From Effrenium voratum (Eukaryota > Sar > Dinophyceae > Suessiales > Symbiodiniaceae), in NCBI GenBank assembly GCA_963377175.1, contig CAUJNA010003500.1, forward strand, positions 439,170-503,169: a stretch of 64,000 nt of DNA, in the 5' to 3' direction. A program made the translations under genes and the position numbers. The notes below the pieces were generated by a model, which saw nothing but the letters and a program-made list of their open reading frames with translations, ran no database searches and was not told the DNA's origin. Every line of letters begins with the position of its first letter. Positions within the stretch are counted from its first letter, which is position 1. Positions 1 to 8,934 of the stretch are shown here, one piece after another.

Positions 1-1
1 C

Positions 2-298
2 CACATGGACATTGTGCGCTGCTTAGTGGAAGCTGGCGCTGACAAGAACAAGGTCAACGAAGACGGACACACGGCAATGCAGTCAGCTGCCAACAGCGGC
101 CACAAGCGCATTGCGCAATACTTGTCGAAATCGAGCATCCCTGTCCAGTCCACGTCCATACCAAGTGTGCACTTCTATGAAACACGTAGGAGCTGCTCGC
201 ACGACGAAGAAGGCCAGCTGCAGAAAAGTCGTGAGCTGGTTCTTGTGGGGCTCTCTTTGTTGCCTTTTCCATCGCGATCTGCCTATGGCGTCCATTGA
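2..298 (+). CDS. ankyrin-repeat protein, 3' end (partial at window edge)
   Basis: C-terminal part of an ankyrin-repeat protein; ankyrin repeats are protein-protein binding modules. In the frame open from base 2 the translation shows one near-complete repeat: HMDIVRCLVEAGADKNKVN, then DGHTAMQSAANSGH and KRIAQYLSK. The pattern GHxxIVRxLVEAGADKxxxxxDGxTA is the usual form of the repeat in large dinoflagellate ankyrin proteins (family knowledge). The ATG at base 5 lies inside a repeat, so it is not the true start and the gene continues to the left. After residue 45 or so the sequence loses repeat character (Ser/Arg-rich) and ends at TGA 296-298. That tail may be genuine or may be read-through into an intron. 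The partner and cellular location cannot be told. Confidence 0.6.
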   Translation, partial: HMDIVRCLVEAGADKNKVNEDGHTAMQSAANSGHKRIAQYLSKSSIPVQSTSIPSVHFYETRRSCSHDEEGQLQKSRELVLVGLSLLPFPSRSAYGVH

Positions 299-904
299 GC
301 TTCATTCTCAGGTGTTCAACTCTATGTCGAAGAATTGGTCCCTTTCAGGTGAAACGAGACGGCCATGAAGTTTTAAAGAATTGACCCCCCTGACAAGTGC
401 TTGATGGAGAAAAAACAATAACATTTATGATGTCCACCATAGGGTCCCTCATGAAAGTTGTCATGCCCAGTGTACGGGACTAGGCCTTGATCTCCTTTTT
501 CTGGAGCCCGCCTTCGCGCTCGAAGGAGTCCATGCAGGGCTCAAAAGGCCATGGGTCAAAAGCCCGTACCCCCAGTGAACATCCCAATCCCCACTAAAAA
601 ACGACTAAAATGGGTGGTGCACCTACCCCAAAATGGTACCATTGGTTTTGACTTTTTGACCCACCGCCAAAACCCGTGAGGCCTGCGAGCTTCTCCAGGA
701 GGCCGAGCTTTCCATGACCAGGCGGGGACTTGGAGAGATATTGTTTGGTGAGACCAAGGGTTTGAGAAGAGGTTTTGGGTTCTGGAGTTGGAAAACCCGC
801 CAGTGGTTTTTTCTTGTTTTCCGTGCACAGCTGAAGGCTACGGTGTTTTTTGTCTCTGTTTTTTCTGGTTGTTCCATCAATTAGCTGAAGGCTACGGGGG
901 TTTT
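299..904. other. no gene seen
   Basis: No coding-like frame stands out. The stretch holds one family C element (555-667). Short open frames on the minus strand (about 560-880) mostly translate that element. Confidence 0.5.
555..667 (+). mobile_element. family C element, copy 1
   Basis: Preceded by GGCCATGG and beginning GTCAAAA, it carries the family core (CCCCAGTGAACATCCC, then ATGGGTGGTGCACCTACC). The 3' end is altered: a second TTTTTGACCCACC follows and the usual CACAG end is missing, so this copy would not splice like the others. Confidence 0.6.
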
Positions 905-1262
905 TGAGCCCAGATCAGGTTTGGGGGTGGTTCGGGAAGGGGCTAATATCAGGTTCGAACAAAGTTCCGGAGGTTCCGTGTGGTGCAGGCCAGGTGGTTT
1001 CGGGGTTTGGCGTAAGGTTCAACAAAGGTTCCGGATGTTTCGGGGTGGTCTGGTGCAGGGTTCCGGAGGTTCGAGGTCCTCGAGGTGTGGCGCAGGCCAG
1101 GTGACGCAGGGGGCTGATGAATGGAGCAGACCGGTGAAAGGTCCAAGGTCTGGAGGTCCAAGGAATGGTCAGAGGTGAAAGGTTAAACCAAGGTTCCAGA
1201 GTTTGCGGGGTGGTCTGGCGTCTGGCGCAAGAAGCTTCAGGGAAGGTTCCGGAAATTCCGGC
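905..1262 (+). repeat. degenerate repeats of GGTTCCGGAGG type
   Basis: Phrases such as GGTTCCGGAGGTTC, GGTGCAGGCCAGGTG and CGGGGTGGTCTGG recur irregularly over about 350 bp. It looks like an old, decayed minisatellite. Open frames cross it on both strands, as expected for repeats without stops; I call no gene. Confidence 0.4.
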
Positions 1263-2264
1263 GGGGTGCTGTGGCTTGTGGTTCTTTCCGCAATCGCAGA
1301 ACGCACACTCGCGTGTTGTTGCTGGGGATATGGCCTGAGCTTCTTTTTTCCGCATTTTACACAATGGATTTGAAGACAGCAGCAAGCCACCTGGAGGTGT
1401 GCCGTTGTGGAAACACCCCAGCATACTTTGGGTGGGCAGCCATCGGTGCTTCCGGTCACTCAGGGTAGTCAGACAATACTAATGTGATGCGATACCTCGA
1501 GGCGAAAACATATAGTATTTGTGTATATATATATATATGTATTTATAATACGTTGATAGAAGATAGTGGGTTGGATCTTTAGACTTCAACTTTTGGGGAA
1601 GGGAAGTCAAGGGTTTCCGTTGAATCCACAACAAGTTAAGCTTTTTGGCAGAGGGGTCAACAGCAACCAAGATGTGTGTGTGTGTGTGTTTGTTGAGTAC
1701 CCGTTTCACCTGGGTGAAAAGGGACTTAACGGGGAAAGCCACAATTTTGTTGCATCCCCCGATTTTGGCACGCACCCTTCCATGGTTTCCTGCCTCCCAC
1801 CAAGCAATTTGGCACCCATCAGAAGGCTCGTCAAGCCAGGGAGCCCTCTTCGACCGTCAAGGTCAACATCAAGCTTGACCCAAGTCTGACGACTTGGAAG
1901 GTCCATCACGCAGGAGTCCAAGAGAAAGTTGATCCCCAGTCAGAAAACCCAAGACTTGTTGAAAAGGTGCTCAGGGTTTTCAACTCCCGGCAGTCCCCAA
2001 AAAGCAGTCACCCAAACTTCCGGCCCAACTCTCAAGGGCCCAATTGAAGCAGTCCGGTCACAGAGTTCCGAGTCTTCGGACTGTCAGCGCCCTTTCAAGG
2101 GCTCCAGTCACGCAAACCGGCCAACTCTGGCACCGGCGCTTGAGCCTTTGATCACGGGCGTCGAATCGCTCCACAGGGACTTGGAAGGAGCTAGCGGAAA
2201 CGGAGCTCAAGGAATTTCAATCCCGGCGGCTGTCCAAGTGTTTCCGGCTTAAGAAGCAGGGCTC
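1263..2264. other. no gene seen
   Basis: Contains a short TA run near 1525-1545, a TG run at 1672-1692 and one family P repeat. The open frame 1929-2252 is built of recurring CAGTC, CTTTCAAGGG and GGAGCT phrases and has no recognisable domain. Confidence 0.4.
1569..1672 (+). repeat. family P dispersed repeat, copy 1
   Basis: Shares GGGTTGGATCTTTAGACTT, then AATCCACAACAAGTTAAGC and GCAGAGGGGTCAACAGCAAC with copies near 53608 and 59065. It resembles family B in having a palindromic AAGTTAA-type core followed by GCAGAGG. Confidence 0.55.
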
Positions 2265-2365
2265 CTTAAAGGAAATCTCCATGTGGCAACCATTTGAAAC
2301 ATGTGGCTTTTTCAACACCAAAATAGAGGGAAACCGCCATTTACAAAGGATCCCTGAGCAGTACA
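2265..2365 (+). repeat. family I dispersed repeat, copy 1
   Basis: CAACCATTTGAAACATG, CACCAAAATA and GGGAAACCGCCATTTACAA match copies near 27095 and 37165. No splice-like ends recognised. Confidence 0.5.
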
Positions 2366-2567
2366 GTAATTTGCCCGCTTGTGTCCATCTATGCGGACAG
2401 ACTCCAAATACCGGTCTTTGTGATCACGCTTATGCATGGATGTGGAAGGCAAGGTTTGAGGGCCCCGTTCTATGAAACCAAGGGAATCACATCAACTCAC
2501 AAGCATCTTTGCAAGGCTCCCCACAAAAAAGTAAACATGCTGTGTCGGATACGCCGTCACGCGATAG

Positions 2568-2780
2568 ACCGCACCAGAACCCCGACTTAGCGCTCGGCGG
2601 CGCAGGTGTGTGCACCTCCTGCCCTGGCAGTACGTGCAGTTCTGCCTGCTGAAGCTCAGGCGACGAAGGGGCTGCAGGGAATCCACGGGCGAGCGGCTGC
2701 AGGAAGTCTCCGAATCGGGGCCCTGCACCCGTGGAGGATTGTTGTGCGCGTGTTTTTTCAGGTTGAACAGGGGTGGGTGA
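2568..2780 (+). CDS. possible exon, unassigned
   Basis: A frame open from after TAG 2565-2567 to TGA 2778-2780 (70 codons) uses mostly G or C in third positions. It reads as a basic, hydrophobic peptide (SARRRRCVHLLPWQYVQFC, then LLKLRRRRGCRESTGERLQE). No ATG lies at its start, so if real it is an internal or last exon. The minus strand is also open across it, so strand is uncertain. No domain recognised. Confidence 0.22.
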   Translation, partial: TAPEPRLSARRRRCVHLLPWQYVQFCLLKLRRRRGCRESTGERLQEVSESGPCTRGGLLCACFFRLNRGG

Positions 2781-3195
2781 AAGCAAGACTTGGAGCCTCA
2801 GGCCTTTTTCAGCCAGGGTAGCTGACAGCAAGAAGGAGTCTACTCTTGTTGAGGTAGGATATGTGAGTCGTGAGTCGCTGTGAAGCAACCGATCGCTCGC
2901 AAACTTAGCGAGGCGAAAAGGCCTGCAAGGGGTCAAAATGGATACCTGGGCTTGTGCTCAGATTGCTCCAAGTCAACATTGGTTTAGTGGCTCGGATGAA
3001 ACCCCTTGGGTCGAAGGGAAGCAAAGGAACCGCCACCGTCTCAGGCTTCCGAGCCTAAAAAAATGGAAGGCAAAAACCTGATCAAGTCGAAAAAGTTGAA
3101 TCGGCCTCTGGAAATGCCCCAACACTTTGGTCCACAGGTTTTGAAACATTCACTTTTAGGTGTCAGATGCTAACAAATGAGGTGCCACATTCCCA
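2781..3195. other. no gene seen
   Basis: Ordinary mixed-composition DNA without coding-like frames or a recognised repeat, up to the sharp change in composition near 3195. Confidence 0.4.
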
Positions 3196-3664
3196 CTGCT
3201 CTATTAAAAACTGATAAACTTAAAAATGTAATTTTAAATAAAACAAATCCTATTCTAGTGATTTTCCTATTTTATTGTTTATGAATAATAACATATTACA
3301 ACAAATAATTTTAAATAAAGCAAATTCTTTTTTTTTTTTTATAACAAATTCAAATTTATATAAAATTACTAGTAAATTAAATTTATTTATTTTTTTATTA
3401 TATGATAAAAAAAACAATTTAAATAAATTTAATATGAATTTGATCAAATCAAATTTATATTATTTAAATTATTATATTTTTTTATTTTTGTCTTTTTTAT
3501 TTTATTTATTTTATGAATTAGATTATATTCCTAGCAAATTAGACAATAGTTTTTTTAATAATAAGGTATTAAATACTGATGTTAAAAATAAATTTGTAAG
3601 TAAACCTTTATTGAATAATTTATTTGTTTATTCAAATAAAAACAATCTTGTTTTTTTTTTATAG
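3196..3664. other. AT-rich island of foreign composition
   Basis: About 470 bases of very high A+T (by eye well over 80 percent), full of homopolymers, in surroundings near half G+C. Both edges are abrupt: it begins near ATTAAAAACTGATAAAC and stops at the TAG 3662-3664, directly before a 74-bp duplication. The composition suits an organelle genome or an AT-rich foreign genome, not this nucleus. Whether it is a real insertion or an assembly join cannot be told from the sequence alone. Confidence 0.7.
3281..3664 (+). CDS. AT-rich ORF, Asn/Lys/Phe-rich, unknown function
   Basis: The frame is open from base 3242; the first ATG is at 3281 (MNNNILQQIILNKANS), giving 127 codons to TAG 3662-3664. 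The product is rich in Asn, Lys, Phe, Leu, Ile and Tyr and has almost no Ala, Gly or Arg, as forced by AT-rich DNA. A strongly hydrophobic stretch (YYIFLFLSFLFYLFY, about residues 70-84) could span a membrane. It is followed by a charged, Asn/Lys-rich tail. I do not recognise it. It could be a fragment of a mitochondrial or plastid ORF captured in the nucleus, or chance openness of AT-rich DNA. Nothing suggests it is expressed here. Confidence 0.35.
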   Translation: MNNNILQQIILNKANSFFFFITNSNLYKITSKLNLFIFLLYDKKNNLNKFNMNLIKSNLYYLNYYIFLFLSFLFYLFYELDYIPSKLDNSFFNNKVLNTDVKNKFVSKPLLNNLFVYSNKNNLVFFL

Positions 3665-3665
3665 T

Positions 3666-3813
3666 AAACAATGCAACACTCGCAGATGCCATCAATATTT
3701 GCATCAGTCCCGCACAGCGGCCTGCAACTACTCTCTCCTAAACAATGCAACGCTCGCAGATGCCATCAATGTTTGCATCAGTCCCGCACAGCGGCCTGCA
3801 ACTACTCTCTCCC
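3666..3813 (+). repeat. 74-bp tandem duplication (2 units)
   Basis: Units start at 3666 and 3740 with AAACAATGCAAC and end in CAACTACTCTCTCC. They differ at a few bases (ACACTC versus ACGCTC; ATATTT versus ATGTTT). The first unit starts two bases after the AT-rich island. Confidence 0.85.
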
Positions 3814-3816
3814 GCA

Positions 3817-3908
3817 GACCGCCTTATCTCCCAGAACCCGTTTGCTCTGAAGTTGGACCTGGGGAAAAAGGGGGGAGGGCTTAGTGTTCCAACGTCGTCA
3901 CCATCTAG
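3817..3908 (+). CDS. possible exon before element A copy 1
   Basis: After an acceptor-like CCCGCAG (ends 3817) one frame reads RLISQNPFALKLDLGKKGG, then GLSVPTSSPS, and leaves two bases (AG) at the element boundary. Removing element A copy 1 (3909-4023) joins this frame to one that stays open for 67 codons to TGA 4226-4228. The reading is plausible but no domain is recognised. A different frame is also open downstream to 4436. Confidence 0.3.
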
Positions 3909-4023
3909 GTCCCCCAGCTAGGTGCTCTTGACTCCCCTTTTTTTGGGGAGGGTTCCCCTACTAAAATAGACTACAGAAAAAAAGTTGGTACCCTTATTCT
4001 AGCCTCTCTACTGGAGGACCCAG
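3909..4023 (+). mobile_element. family A introner-like element, copy 1
   Basis: Full-length (115 bp). Left end CTAG|GTCCCCCAG, right end CTACTGGAGGACC followed by CAG instead of the usual TAG. The branch-like TTCTAGC differs by one base from TTCTAAC. Flanked by coding-like frames on both sides. Confidence 0.75.
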
Positions 4024-4436
4024 CCATTACTCTTTCTCTGTCCTTGGCTCTTCACGGCCCTTTGGCCCAATGCGCTCCACGGCTACACGCCACATATGTT
4101 CAGAGGTTGCTGGTTCTACCCCAAGGCGTTTGGCCGATTGCCAATTTGGAAAGCCATATCCAGGGGGCTTTGGTGAGGGCTTTGTTTCTGTTCTCTGTTT
4201 TGTTTGGTCCCAGGTCCCTGTCGCTTGAACACGTCGGACCGAAGCAACACATCCTTGAAGCGGTGGCCATTACATGCATCGATCGTACTGACGCGATTTG
4301 CGACTTGACAACGGTTGAAGTCTCAGCATGGACAGTAGGTGAGAAGGACCAGCATCTGGATTTGTATGGTTTATGCCTGGCAGGAAACATAGCAAACTAC
4401 ACCTTAGTGAAACCAGAAGCCACTATTCCAACTTGA
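4024..4436 (+). CDS. possible exon after element A copy 1
   Basis: Two frames compete. Spliced from the exon ending 3908, the reading is HYSFSVLGSSRPFGPM ... CQFGKPYPGGFGEGF ... and stops at 4228. The other frame is open over the whole range (ends ANYTLVKPEATIPT, TGA 4434-4436) and would need a different upstream phase. Neither matches a family I know. Coding potential is moderate, so treat this as an unassigned candidate. Confidence 0.25.
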
Positions 4437-5032
4437 TGTCCGCAAGTGAGGATGACAAGACACAACTGGGAGCCTGTCTCTAGAAGATTTGTGGGCTTTG
4501 GCTTGGAAGAATGTCTTGAACAGGCCGCAGTTGGTTTTGCTCATTCGGCTTTATGGATTTGTTGAGCAACACGTGTCACAGGTGATTTAGCCAATGTTTG
4601 TGTTGCTCCTCAATCCAGTCAGCCAGCGTGCACAAATATCGCCATAACGTGTTTTAAGCATCAACATCTGGGACCCCACCCGATGCGCGACCCGATTCAC
4701 GTGCATTAGTTTCGAAACAGATGCCCCCCTACAAATGTTGCTGTCCCTGCTTCCCGGAAATGGTTCTTCCCTTGAAGGAGAGAGAGAGAGAGAGCTCCGT
4801 ATTCCCTCAACTTTTAGCGGAGATCTCTTTGTTGGATGAAAGGTGTTGAAGCAACTAACCCGTCCAAGTTCGAATGCTCGCTTGGTACAGATCCTCTCAG
4901 AGGGCCCCAAGTGGAAAACTTGGTTTCCCCCCTTTCAATCAACCCCAAAGGACCCAGCCTCCAAATTGAGACAGATCCGAAGCCATCACTTTTTTCACCT
5001 CGTGAATCCTCCTTGGGACTTTCTTTCGGGCC
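4437..5032. other. no gene seen
   Basis: Contains a (GA)n run near 4778-4796. The region directly upstream of the ATG at 5033 would hold the 5' leader of the next gene; no TATA-like or other promoter motif can be supported. Confidence 0.35.
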
Positions 5033-5872
5033 ATGGCAAAGAAGCCTCACCAAGTACCCAACCCGAGGCTTTCGCCGCGCTCCAACCGCAAGCGCAAAAG
5101 GGAGGTCCAGCTGGGTGCCCTTTTTACCCCTTTTTGGCCGAGGGTCCCCCAACTAAAATAGACTACAAGAAACAAAACATAGATTGAAAAAAACAGGTAC
5201 CAACTTATTCTAACCTCTCTACTGGAGGACCTAGTGGGTTTTCAGGTGGCGGCGGCTGAAGCACGGCCTGGGCCTGGCCACCAGTGCGCCGCTGGATGCG
5301 CCCAACGCAGTTCTGACGCTCGCCGACGAATCGACCCGCGAACCGCGCCGGAATCGGGCGAAATGGGTGTGGCTCAAAATTAATCAGGGGCAAGCCGCAG
5401 GGTTTGGTCCATGCTTCCACTTACTAGGGCAAGCCATTTTGGCACCATTTTTTTTGAGCCACAAGCAAATGACTCCTCCAGTGGTTCTTATGTTGTCCTG
5501 ACGAATGGTGCCTTCAAGCAATTCCTAGGGGAAAACATGGAACGGCATCAGGAAAACACCAAAGGAAGAGGACGGCCACAAATTGGAAAACCATGGGGCA
5601 ACCATCGCATTCTTTTCCACGGGTCCCAACCATCGTTTTTTGGACACTTGGGAATTTTGGACAGGGGAAAACGCAGATTTCCTTTTGGTTCTCCTTTCAA
5701 ACCAACCCAAAACGGGTATGACTTTTCGAACAGGCCCTTGGTGGACATCATTTGTCTGGAGGTTGATGTCCATCTTTTACTCTACATCAAGATTTATTGC
5801 CAAATGGGGAAGCACGACTACTTGGGCTTATTGGCATCGCTGTCCTTTGTAGTCGGCTTGGTCGAACCCTGA
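5033..5872 (+). CDS. basic, AT-hook-like protein of unknown function (3 inferred exons)
   Basis: Inferred exons 5033-5104, 5235-5366 and 5459-5872 give 205 codons plus stop. The start GGCCATGG has a good Kozak context. Exon 1 encodes MAKKPHQVPNPRLSPRSNRK then RKRE, a nuclear-localisation-like basic run, and ends at GAG|GTCC in phase 0. Removing family A element 5105-5234 (130 bp, not a multiple of three, with in-frame stops if retained) leads straight into a GC-rich frame: RWRRLKHGLGLATSAPLDAP, then NAVLTLADESTREPRRNRAK. A family D element follows. Taking its acceptor at GAG 5456-5458 continues into DSSSGSYVVLTNGAFKQFLG and TKGRGRPQIGKP, where GRGRP is an AT-hook core (minor-groove DNA contact). 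From about codon 120 the reading looks less coding-like, so further introns are possible. Function is unknown; a nuclear DNA-binding role is inferred. Confidence 0.45.
5105..5234 (+). mobile_element. family A introner-like element, copy 2, acting as intron
   Basis: Donor GAG|GTCCAG, acceptor GGACCTAG|TGG, branch-like TTCTAAC 21-27 bases before the end, pyrimidine run CCTCTCT. It sits between two coding frames in phase 0; retention would put stops in the frame. One of the best cases for splicing in the window. Confidence 0.75.
5367..5465 (+). mobile_element. family D introner-like element, copy 1
   Basis: Begins AAATGG|GTGTGGCTCAAAA and ends TTTTTTTTGAGCCACAAG, an inverted repeat of about 16 bp. 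Acceptor GAG (5458) keeps the downstream coding frame; acceptor AAG (5465) does not. Confidence 0.6.
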
Positions 5873-6400
5873 TGACTTCACTGGTGGCTTGGTGCTCATT
5901 GGCGATTGCAATTTGTTTCCAAACACGCACCTATGCTCGTTTTTGCCTGGCTGGATCTTGACAGCCTAGCTGCGTTTGTAGTGGCTGCGGTTGGTTGTCA
6001 CTTTGGGTATTTTGGGTGCAGGTTGGAAACAGTTCAGCTGGCTGCCTGCTTGGCTGGCTGGCTGGCGGGTTGGTTGGGGGTTGGTGGCCTTTTGTTCTTT
6101 GCTGGGCTTCGCCTGCTCATACAGTGCATCGTTGGCAGGATGGTTGAAGTTGTTACGTGCGAACCAGCTGCTTTCACTAGATGGTTGCTTCTTCGCAAAA
6201 TCAAACAAGGACTAGACCGATCAGAACGGTTGGCAAAGGATTTGTGCGCTTGCAGTACCTTGCGCTTTTGTACAGTCTTGTCTTTCGGGTTGAGATGCGC
6301 CGCATAGTGAGGTTTGGTCAAACATACAATAGTGCATGGCCTATTTGCTTCCCCTTTGAATCCCGTTGCAAACCTGAAGCAAAGCACTCAATCTTTACTT
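5873..6400. other. no gene seen
   Basis: Contains a GCTGGCTGG run (6045-6080). Frames here are open on both strands without a coding signature. Confidence 0.35.
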
Positions 6401-6401
6401 G

Positions 6402-6505
6402 GTGGCTCCCAGCCATCCCCTTTGCCTTTTAGCCTTTTAGTGTTTGGTGGCAGTTTCCATTTAACCCACCAAAAGTTAAACTTTTAGCAGAGGATCTGAG
6501 GCCAG
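6402..6505 (+). mobile_element. family B introner-like element, copy 1
   Basis: Begins GTGGCTCCCAGCCATCC, has the palindromic core ACCAAAAGTTAAACTTTT and ends GATCTGAGGCCAG|CCCAG. Flanks are not clearly coding. Confidence 0.65.
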
Positions 6506-6510
6506 CCCAG

Positions 6511-7461
6511 TCTAGCTTAACCAATCCCTGTACTGCCAGCTACCACTATAGTGGGCCACCCAGGTGTCTTACCTCTACATCTTCACTGTTCTTGGCATGT
6601 TTTTTGGTCTTTTAGTTTGTTGGTTCTGTTCATTTTTTTGGGGGGTCTGCAAAAAACAAAGTTTTTAGCCACCATACCAAGAGTAGAGATGACATATATA
6701 TATATAGGTTTTACATGGTTTGCCCTGGACACTTCCTACAATGCTCCTAGCAATAATGGGCAGTGCTCTTTCGCCCAGTGGATCCCAGCCCAGCCCTTCG
6801 ATCCATTTCCTCGCAGCTTTTTGAAGGGTAGCTCCATGGTTACCGCTGTTCCATGTTGCTCTTATGTGGATGGGGACCATTTTCCACTGCGCAGTTGGGG
6901 TTTACCCCCCAGTCCTGGGGGTTTCATCCGTTCCAACTGGTGCCGGGCTTGGAATTTGTCCATCCACAATGTGAACATGTCCGAAGGACCACACGAATCG
7001 GTTTAGTAAAGAGACTTTTTTTCTCACTTCTTCGGGTTCTGACTGGTTTAGTAAAGAGACATTTTTCCTCACTTCTTCGGGTTCTGACAAGGGAGAACTG
7101 GTATCACCGCGTAGGTCGCCTCACTGCGAAGCCTGCCGAGGTATCGTGACCCCAAGACCTTCGGCAGCTGCATCTGCCCAGCCACGGACTCCCCCCTCTA
7201 CCGCACGCGCGGGGCCCTAGCGAGTGCGGGGAGGTTGGGGAGAATGCCAGAGGGAACTGGCCGGCTCGTCCTTTTTCTTTGGGGGGGGGTGTCCCTTGTT
7301 CAGGGATTTGAAGGGAAACCAAAAGGAAAGCCGAAGCCTATTTTGGGGGGTCTCGAAAAAGATGCTCCCAGATGAGATGTCTCGATTGATTTCTAGACCC
7401 CTGGCACCTTTGAGACAGGGCACCCAAAGGAAGATGTTTAAAAGATGATGTGTTTAGCTTG
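6511..7461. other. no gene seen
   Basis: Apart from the 45-bp duplication at 7001-7089 I see a short TA run (6694-6706) and a moderately GC-rich stretch (7100-7260) open on several frames but without a domain. Confidence 0.35.
7001..7089 (+). repeat. 45-bp tandem duplication (2 units)
   Basis: Two units starting GTTTAGTAAAGAGAC at 7001 and 7046, both ending CTTCTTCGGGTTCTGAC. Two base differences. Confidence 0.85.
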
Positions 7462-7584
7462 ATGGTTGTTGGTTGAAACATGTTTCCCATGTTTGATCTT
7501 ATTGTGATTTAGTGGTTGAAATCCAAATCCACTTAACTGCTAAAGTTTGATGTTTTTTTCTCCCCAAACCCAACGTCAATCAAG
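7462..7584 (+). mobile_element. family E element, copy 1 (single internal unit)
   Basis: Left end ATGGTTGTTGGTTG, right end CCAACGTCAATCA, inverted to each other. One internal unit TTTAGTGGTTGAAATCC ... CCACTTAACTGC. Compare copy 3 at 33.4-34.4 kb, where this unit is repeated about 22 times. Confidence 0.65.
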
Positions 7585-7962
7585 TTAGCATCTGTCTCAA
7601 AGTTGGAGCTTTAGCCCAGGTCGTGCGGGTGTTTGGCGGGTGTTTGGCTGGAAGGGACGGCCTAAAGGGCCGAGAAAAGGATGAATCCAAGTTTGCGGTT
7701 CAGCGCTTTGGGAGGGGCATAAGGAGGACACGCATTTTCCGAAATGTCCCTCAGAATCTGGAGGAGGAATCAATTGGCCACATCCCTTGCTGGATCTGCA
7801 AGCTTTTTGGCATCTTCAGCATTCAGTTTCTCCAAAAGGACTCTCCAGAGCTTCACCAAGACACCCCTTTCCCTCCGGTTCACTTGGCACTGGCACAAAG
7901 TCTCCCTTCTCACTGCGTGTCACCCGGTTCTGCCCAGTGTGCGAATGGCGGGTGCGGGTGCC

Positions 7963-8247
7963 ATGGCTTTGCGGAGCCTGCGCCGCGTGACCCTGGCCCA
8001 GGCGCGCTGGAGGGGGCAGAGTATGTCCTTCCAGACCCCATTTTCTCTCTCCTGGGCAGAGTGGGTCTCCTTCCATCCGGCGCGCCGCGGTTTTTCGATG
8101 AGGTCTGGGGGTTGTCCTTCTTGGGACTGTCTGAGAAGATTCAAGACGAAGGGTCCTTGTTTTGGACAATTGCAAGTCAAATCCTTTGCACTATTGCAAT
8201 GCGATGTTTGTCGCCCTTGTGTGCTGTTTTCCGCGAGGGTGGCTTGA
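7963..8247 (+). CDS. possible first exon of EsV-1-7-like gene, copy 1
   Basis: GTGCCATGG start, then MALRSLRRVTLAQARWRGQS. Copy 2 has the matching MALRFLRRLAQARERRG at 12184, with the same start context. An Arg-rich, acid-free start of this kind resembles a mitochondrial presequence, but this is only suggestive. Only the first 20 or so codons and a block near 8101-8160 are conserved between copies. The exon end is not determined and the link to the main exon at 8825 is inferred from position. Confidence 0.3.
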   Translation: MALRSLRRVTLAQARWRGQSMSFQTPFSLSWAEWVSFHPARRGFSMRSGGCPSWDCLRRFKTKGPCFGQLQVKSFALLQCDVCRPCVLFSARVA

Positions 8248-8934
8248 CTCAGACAAACAGTGGAACATCATTGTTTGGTTCTAATGCCGGGCTTCAACAA
8301 TCAATGAGCACCGAGATCTCTGTTCTTCAAAGAATCGATGCCCTGCCGCAACCCATTCGCACGCCATCGCAGTCTCTGGCAGGCGCCACTGCTGCCATGT
8401 CCAGTGCAGGGCCGGCGCACTTTTGCAGGGCTGGTGCTGGGAGGAGTCCGGGACCAGCGTGGAGGACGCCGTGGCGTGGAATGCGGATTGCTGAGTGCGA
8501 GATGACCCGGAAATGCTTGTTTCCCCAAAGGGAAGCCACAAGAGAATGGATGTTTCATTCTTCCCGCCTCCCACTAGGTTGATAGGTTGCTGTTTCTCGT
8601 GCTGTTTGCAGCTGCCTTGACTGCACGCTGCTGTTCCCTCATTGTCGTGTTTTTGTTGTTTTTTTAGCTGCTTTTTGATGAAAAGCGCAGCCCCCAGGAA
8701 TCTGAAAAACGCAGTTCCCAGGGCGTCCCCTTCTGATAGATTAACAGGTTGCTGTTGCTAGTTCTGCTTGCAGCTGGCTGGCCTGCATGCTGGTTCTGTT
8801 CCCTACCGCGTCGTGTTTTGTGAGGAGAGTGCGACCACGGCACGCGCAGCACGCCCGACAGCTTCTTTGCCAAGACTCGCCTGGCGTTTCGCAAGCCGAA
8901 CATTGGCACACCGGCAGGGCAGTCTGGCTCCTGT

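Noticed and set aside
7623..8582. 319-codon plus-strand ORF upstream of the array
   Set aside because: The matching region of duplication copy 2 does not keep this frame, and composition shifts along it. Only the short MALRxLRR start is conserved, and that lies in another frame.
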